The notes under the pieces were generated by a model that worked only from the letters and a program-made list of their open reading frames with translations, had not been told where the DNA came from and searched no databases. DNA of 64,000 nt, taken from the NCBI RefSeq assembly GCF_037975245.1, contig NC_092579.1, positions 2,717,001 through 2,781,000 on the forward strand. Reading direction: 5' to 3'. Shown piece by piece: positions 58,801 to 64,000 of the stretch (position 1 is its first letter; each line of letters starts with the position of its first letter). This DNA is from Apostichopus japonicus. Its lineage: Eukaryota > Echinodermata > Holothuroidea > Aspidochirotida > Stichopodidae. Both the position numbers and the translations under genes were made by a program.

Positions 58801-60388
58801 ATATTTTACACCCCTCACATTGCCTACTTACTTCAAAGTAGCTCCTTGCACTTAAAGAAAAGCATTTTAACATTTTATATGCTCATGTTCAAAGTGATAT
58901 TGTAGATTGGCGTAACTAAAAAATCGCCATTAACTCTAGTGTTAAACTTATGTATGCCTTTATCAGGTTTATGTGATAAGTTGACAATATACAGTGTATT
59001 ACAGCCAATGTCTTCTATGATGAACGAGCTACGTTTTGTAATAATAACAAACACATCTGATGTGTTGATCTCTCTACCAGTCAGTCGCCATTATTTTAGC
59101 TTGCTCCAAAATCAAGGAGCTGTATGATCTTTCAAAAACTTGTATCTTAGAAAAACTGATGTGATGCCCAGCTAACCAACAAACCTTATAAAACTGCATA
59201 CTGTAGGATAATAGTACTGAACAAAAATAAACTGACCTATTAACAGATTGCTGAATTTTTTTTTACTCAACAGGAATTGAGAGTGCTGTACATTCACTGA
59301 AGTCACTCATACTTGCCTTTGCTCTAATAGACAGGAGAGTGGATCCTGAAACTGCTTTGAAGTTGTCCTGGCTTGAACTGGAATTTCAGGTACAGACTAG
59401 TGTATTCTTAGACCTAGGAGTAGCTTAGTGCTTTTAGACCAAATGACTTCAGAAGATGTGTGGCAGAATTTGCCTTCTATGACTAGGCATACTATAGTGA
59501 TTTTAAGAGCTGGAAATAAAGTTTTTGAACATTCCTTCAACTGAAGAATTTTACAAAGTACAATAAATAGTTTTGGAAGACAATATCTCATATTGTTTTT
59601 GTGTCTTGAGCACCCTTTCCTTGAGAGAACTTCATTGGCTACCAATTTCCTATAGAATCATCTACAAAGTTCTGCTCAATGTTTTCAAATCACTGAACAA
59701 TATGGCTCCAATTTACAACTCTGAGTTACTAGAGCTTTACTCACCATCACGGAAACTTTGTTCCAGCAACATGTTTCTCCTTCAGGAACAGAGATCCAGA
59801 CACTCATGGGTGATAGGTCTTTGGAATGCACTACCACTTAAACTGAATTCGTGTACCAGCATTTTGACTTTCAAAGAACTCCTTAAAACTCATCTCACGC
59901 GTGAAGCTTTCAGTAATTTAGATTTAATTTAAGTTTTTCTGTTCTTTTACCATACCTTTTGTTTTCTCTATTTTATTATTAGTTAAGTGTGATTTAAAAA
60001 TATCTTTGGACTTTAAAATTTTCAAGCCAGGATCTGCTTCATCTGATATTTGTTTTTACATCCAATAGTTGATGTAGCCTGTGGAAAGGTTCCAATGAGA
60101 AAGCAAAACATTACCTCAGGAAAGGATCTACTGTGTCTTTATATGCAGTGCAGCAATCATCATTGAACCTGTTGAGTTTACCATGGAGATATTCCGTGCA
60201 CTGCCAAGCGATGTTTCTGTAAACTAACAGAACATTTTAATTTTCTGTTTCAGGTCGCTAAATGGGGTCGTGTCGAATGGAGTCACGATGTGGAGTTTGC
60301 AGACCTCAAAGCCAGGGTTTCAGCAGCAGGGCTCTTTATTCACATGGTCTTAGAAAAGACAGAAACTATTCAGAAAATGACATCCTGA
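55834..60388 (+). CDS. ATPAF2: ATPAF2 (ATP12), mitochondrial F1-ATPase assembly factor 2
   Basis: Mitochondrial matrix chaperone that binds the F1 alpha subunit during ATP synthase assembly. Exons: 55834-55939, 57013-57203, 57941-58038, 58366-58559, 59274-59389, 60254-60388. The phases close to 840 nt, 279 residues plus TGA (human 289). Residues 1-35 are basic and lack acidic residues, as expected of a mitochondrial presequence; an upstream in-frame ATG is blocked by a stop. Conserved parts: FYKNVSISKADGLFEINLD, KLKTPFGTLF, AVAVATEWDSQ, TSLCNTAIDNPTER, FLETDTLCFRLDEP, HWDPVIQWFNDRY, HNEWALVGIES, KWGRVEWSHDVEFADLKAR and AAGLFIHM. All exons of the family core are present. Confidence 0.96.
59560..59990 (+). 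mobile_element. 3' fragment of a non-LTR retrotransposon (LINE) in ATPAF2 intron 5
   Basis: Frame 59573-59932 gives LRELHWLPISYRIIYKVLLN, VFKSLNNMAPIYNSELLELY, SPSRKLCSSN, GLWNALPLKLNS and TFKELLKTHL. This is the typical C-terminal tail after the reverse transcriptase of CR1/L2/Jockey-type LINEs (HWLP..RI.YK, PxRxLRSS, WN.LP, FK..LKT). The reverse transcriptase core is absent, consistent with 5' truncation on insertion. It lies in the same orientation as the gene. Confidence 0.8.
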
Positions 60389-62063
60389 GCTTTTCCTTTG
60401 TGATGTCATAATAGAAACTGATATTCAGTTCTGTTTGGAAATCGAAGACCTTTTTGATGGAACTCACACAGAGAACATTATTCTGAGGCTAGCACACACA
60501 ACACTGAAAAGTAACATGTATAGCCATGAGGTTAATATTCATTCTCTTGAAATTGTTCTGCTCATGGTATGTACATAAAAATCATTTATACTGACATCAT
60601 TCCCATGATGTTGTGGAAAGAATTGTACACAATAATGAGAAATGCAAGATGAAATTTACTTGCTGCTGGACTTATTTTGTAATGTTTAGTGTGCTTTATA
60701 CAGTTTGTTATGATGTCTTGTGGTAATACAAATTGCAATCACAAATAATCTTACAATGTTTTTTTCTGGAATTTCTGATCTATATTAAAATTCAGCCAAT
60801 TATGTGAGGACTTCTTTAACCCCCTCCACACCTTTCCTCTCCCCTCATTTTCCAAGATTCCATGTTTGAAGATATCCTAATAGCCTGAGTTCACATATTG
60901 AGTAATATAGCAGTAGGGAAGTACTCCGCATGGTTGTTAACATTTTGAAGTAATTAAGTAAACAAAAGACGACAAACTCAGAGGAATAAAGAATGTAACA
61001 TGTTTAATCCAAAAGTCAATTAATATGGTTCTCCATAAAACTAAAAATAAAAAATCAAGGCTTCTTCAAGTGGTTAAACAAGATATGTTTGACCCTTTCA
61101 ATAAATATTCATTTTCCTTCTAACTTTAGAAAATTATTTGCATATTTAGAGTTATTGTATTTACAAGCTATGCTGCAAATTCTGCCAGTAAGACCTGTGT
61201 AACATGCAAAAGCAATGGACGGGATAAACGGTGAAAGCCCTGCAAACATAGTCAAGGTGAACGTTGTGTAATGAATACAGGTAGTTATACCAGAGGATCC
61301 TAATGTTGGTCACTATTAGTAAATATTGTCAGACAAGTAACTGCTAAAGTGTTCTAGCAGTACTGGTCAATGATAAAACCTCTATTACATGTCAGTGAAC
61401 AAACACTCATAAGAACATGCTGTTACCAACCCTTACTTAACCTGCTGTGTAGTAGGCTCTAAAATTTAGAGAATAATGGGTAAAATGGGTTTTAAACCCA
61501 TGGGTGTCACATGAGGATGGAGCTTGTTGAAGGAGAGACCAGTATACACGTGTAAACATCTGTTACACAATCCATTAAGCTTGTATTGAAAATGAGACTA
61601 GGCATGGGCTGTCATGCACAAATTACATTATAATATAGCTGGAATAATTGTAATGGCATAGAACTCTCAGCTAGCTTGAAGGGATTTCGAAGTATGCGGG
61701 TCTGGTTTAAACTTACTCAGACTTTAAACCCCACCCAACATTACAATTTCTACTTGAATCGAGGGGTGGGGGGGGGGGGTGGCAGAGTTTTAAGTTTTAT
61801 TTGGGGGAGGGGGACATTTCACCAATCAGAATCCCATAGACTAGTATTCCCATTCTTGTGACTTCCATCCTCCCAATCTCCCCTCCTCTCAATCTTACCT
61901 CCTTTGAACCTAGAATTATTACTACACATCAGGCAGTATGGAGGCTGTAATTAACTTTCAAAGAGAAGATTTCTGAAACAACACTTCCAGTTGACACAGG
62001 AGTAACAAGTGTTATACAACAATGACATAGTTAAATCCTTTTGGTGTGTTTGGTTACCGTATC
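60389..62063. other. Intergenic between convergent ATPAF2 and DRC3 ends
   Basis: It should hold both 3' UTRs. A possible AATAAA occurs on the plus strand at about 60985, 600 bp after the ATPAF2 stop. A G-run lies at about 61770. No further gene seen. Confidence 0.5.
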
Positions 62064-62309
62064 TCATTGCAAACCGGGCAGTTCAAGAGACCTAATTTCC
62101 TCTTTCAAGTTATCAATATAGTTATTTATTTCCTTGACTCGATCTCTGTTTCTGAGAACCTCCTCCTCTTGGTGAATGGTCTCCATCAGCGATGCCATCC
62201 ATCCGTTGGCTCTCTGGATGATGTCATCCTCTCTGTTATCTATCTTTAGGAGATGGACGTCGTGAGAGGCATTCACCGCACTGGTGATTGTGTCTTTATC
62301 CACGAGGAG
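62064..62309 (-). CDS. DRC3: Last coding exon of a DRC3 (LRRC48)-like gene
   Basis: DRC3 is a leucine-rich-repeat subunit of the nexin-dynein regulatory complex in motile cilia. This exon begins after the acceptor TTTCTTTTTCAG in phase 0 and gives 81 residues: LLVDKDTITSAVNASHDVHL, LKIDNREDDIIQRANGW, then a charged helical tail RNRDRVKEINNYIDNLKEEI ending LELPGLQ and TGA. The ASHDxHLLKIDNRED motif and the coiled-coil-like tail agree with the DRC3 C-terminus as I remember it. Gene order (next to ATPAF2, tail-to-tail) gives independent support. Earlier exons should lie at higher coordinates; I found none with confidence before 64000. Confidence 0.78.
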   Translation of the reverse strand, partial: LLVDKDTITSAVNASHDVHLLKIDNREDDIIQRANGWMASLMETIHQEEEVLRNRDRVKEINNYIDNLKEEIRSLELPGLQ

Positions 62310-62340
62310 CTGAAAAAGAAACAACAGAAACAATAACATT

Positions 62341-62606
62341 TATGCACAGGTGATTGTGTCTTTATCCACGAGTAGCTGATACAGAAACAGAAGAAACAAT
62401 AACATTTATACACTGGTGATTATGTCTTTATCCACGAGGAGCTGATGAAGAAAATGGCAAGAACAATAACATTTATCCACAGGTGATTGTGTCTTTATCC
62501 ACGAGGAGCTGATAGAGAAACAACAGAAACAATAACATTTATTCACTGGTGATGGTAACTTTATCCATGAGAAGCTGATAGCGAAACAGCAAAAACAATA
62601 CCCTTA
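62341..62606. repeat. Tandem array of the DRC3 last-exon acceptor junction, about 67-bp unit, 4 copies
   Basis: Four copies follow the true exon on its intron side. Each has GGTGATTGTGTCTTTATCCA, CGAGGAGCTGA and GAAACAATAACATTTAT. About 30 bp of each unit is exon sequence (codons for LLVDKDTIT) and the rest is intron, including the CAG acceptor. Variation between copies is modest. Confidence 0.9.
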
Positions 62607-62609
62607 ACT

Positions 62610-63075
62610 AACACGAATATATTCGATAAGTATTCGATAAGTATTCAAAGATTTCCTTAGTATTCAGAAAATCTACCATATAACACACAGTACAAAATAT
62701 GTATTCGAATACTAATACGAATAACAATAAGCCTTCGTCAGAGCCGAATTATTTAAATGAGTTAAGTATTCGAATACCTGTTAGGTATTCGAATAGGTAT
62801 TCGAATAGCTCTTCGAATAGCTATTCGAATAGGTATTCGAGTAGCTTTTGGAATAGCTATTTGAATACGTAGCTCATTTACATATAAGTATTCGCTCATT
62901 TAGATAATTCGGCTCTGACAAATACTTATAGTTATTCGAATACTTATTCGCTAGTATTCGAATACTTATTCGCTAGTATTCGAATACTTGTATGCTAATT
63001 AGTTATGTTATGAAGGCTTAACAGGTTTCTGAATACTTACTTGAATACTTATTGAATACTTGTATGCTAATTAGT
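62610..63075. repeat. Palindromic repeat region built on TATTCGAATA
   Basis: At least ten copies of the self-complementary word TATTCGAATA or close variants occur. They lie within a larger inverted repeat: CGTCAGAGCCGAATTATTTA (about 62737) on the left and ATAATTCGGCTCTGAC (about 62900) on the right, each followed or preceded by AATGAG/CTCATT. It is likely a foldback MITE with internally amplified arms. It lies upstream of the DRC3 last exon, in its intron. Confidence 0.8.
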
Positions 63076-64000
63076 TCCAAGTAAGGAGAGTTAGGAATTT
63101 GGCCCGCTTGTTGTCCTAGCTTCTTGATTAAATCTGCTATTAAAAGTTGAATAACATTCACAAGGAATAAATATCTATTTGAAATGGAGTATTAAGCACA
63201 GAATACTAAAACAGTAGGTCTTATGAATATGATCGATGAAATTTTGGAAACGCTTCAGCTTTTAAATCCTCCGCGGTATATTTCAATTATTTTTGCGCTG
63301 TTCAAAGTGTAAGGGTGTTAGCCACTGAAAATAAATGTTTGTTCTTGATCAGAGAACTCTGGGTTTGGTGGGAAGACCAAACACAGAGCAGATACATCAA
63401 AACTGGAAAACTCAACTGGATTGGATCAAAAGAAATTATAATTATGAATAACAAACAATATTCAGCTGATCTGGGCCCAGTCAAAGAATTAAATAAAATA
63501 ACTTACAGTCGTGAGGTCACACCCAAATGTTAAAGTAAATACACTTAATTTAAAAGTCTGTTCTGGTGAGTTGGCCTGCTGGTGATATCAAGTATTCTAC
63601 GACATCATATCTTCCACGACATATCAGATATTCCACAACATCAGAAATAGTTGAACACAATAAATGGTATTATGAATGTCCAATCCCAACAAAGTATTAT
63701 CCTTCAATTTATAAGCAATGGTGTCGCAGGGTGTCCTTCAGTAAAATAATGTCAATATCCTCTGTAGTAAAATAATGTCCTTTATAAGAAATGGTATCGC
63801 GGAATATACTTTATTGTAAAATAATATCCTTTATAATAAACTAGTGTCACAGACTGTCAGTTGAATATCACAACTTCCATAAAATGATAAGGACTACAGT
63901 AACTTGAACTATGTAAATTAAGGTTTAAAACAAACTATCCAGCCATTAAAACTATCTTTCTCTTCTTTTGCAACTGCCTTGCTCAGATACTTATAGCCAA
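63076..64000. other. Remaining DRC3 intron or flank, nothing identified
   Basis: It is probably intron of the DRC3-like gene. A/T-rich, with a short direct repeat of TAAAATAATGTC-like words at about 63745-63840. No exon could be supported. Confidence 0.4.

Overview
This is a eukaryotic (metazoan) window: genes are split by GT-AG introns, the DNA is AT-rich, and introns are full of minisatellites and nested DNA transposons. Gene content and gene order fit an invertebrate deuterostome. An echinoderm such as a sea cucumber is my best guess, made from general protein resemblance and not from a search.

Layout. (1) 518-26947, minus strand: a complete ABCA3-type full ABC transporter. I could join 20 exons whose splice phases all agree, giving 5214 nt and 1737 residues from ATG to stop, with two transmembrane halves and two nucleotide-binding domains. 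Its introns carry at least nine tandem arrays. (2) 27-36 kb: intergenic, with one weak candidate small membrane-protein gene (28034-28929) and a cluster of hAT-type transposons. Two have perfect 8-bp target duplications and one has a 5-bp duplication and a broken transposase. (3) 36209-36871, plus: MED7 (Mediator subunit 7), with its whole coding sequence in one exon. (4) 36.9-47.2 kb: no gene recognised. (5) 47227-54796, minus: GID4, substrate receptor of the CTLH/GID ubiquitin ligase, 5 exons and 203 residues. Its 5.3-kb first intron is mostly a four-deep nest of transposons. (6) 55834-60388, plus: ATPAF2 (ATP12), F1-ATPase assembly factor, 6 exons and 279 residues, head-to-head with GID4. 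(7) 62064-62309, minus: the last coding exon of a DRC3/LRRC48-like axonemal protein, tail-to-tail with ATPAF2; the rest of the gene lies outside the window or was not recognised.

The genes do not form a pathway. GID4-ATPAF2-DRC3, with these relative orientations, is the arrangement I recall from human 17p11.2, so it looks like a conserved microsyntenic block. The most unusual feature is that at four places (ABCA3 exons 4, 12 and 14, and the last DRC3 exon) a tandem array has been built from an exon-intron junction. These arrays repeat pieces of exon together with the splice site.
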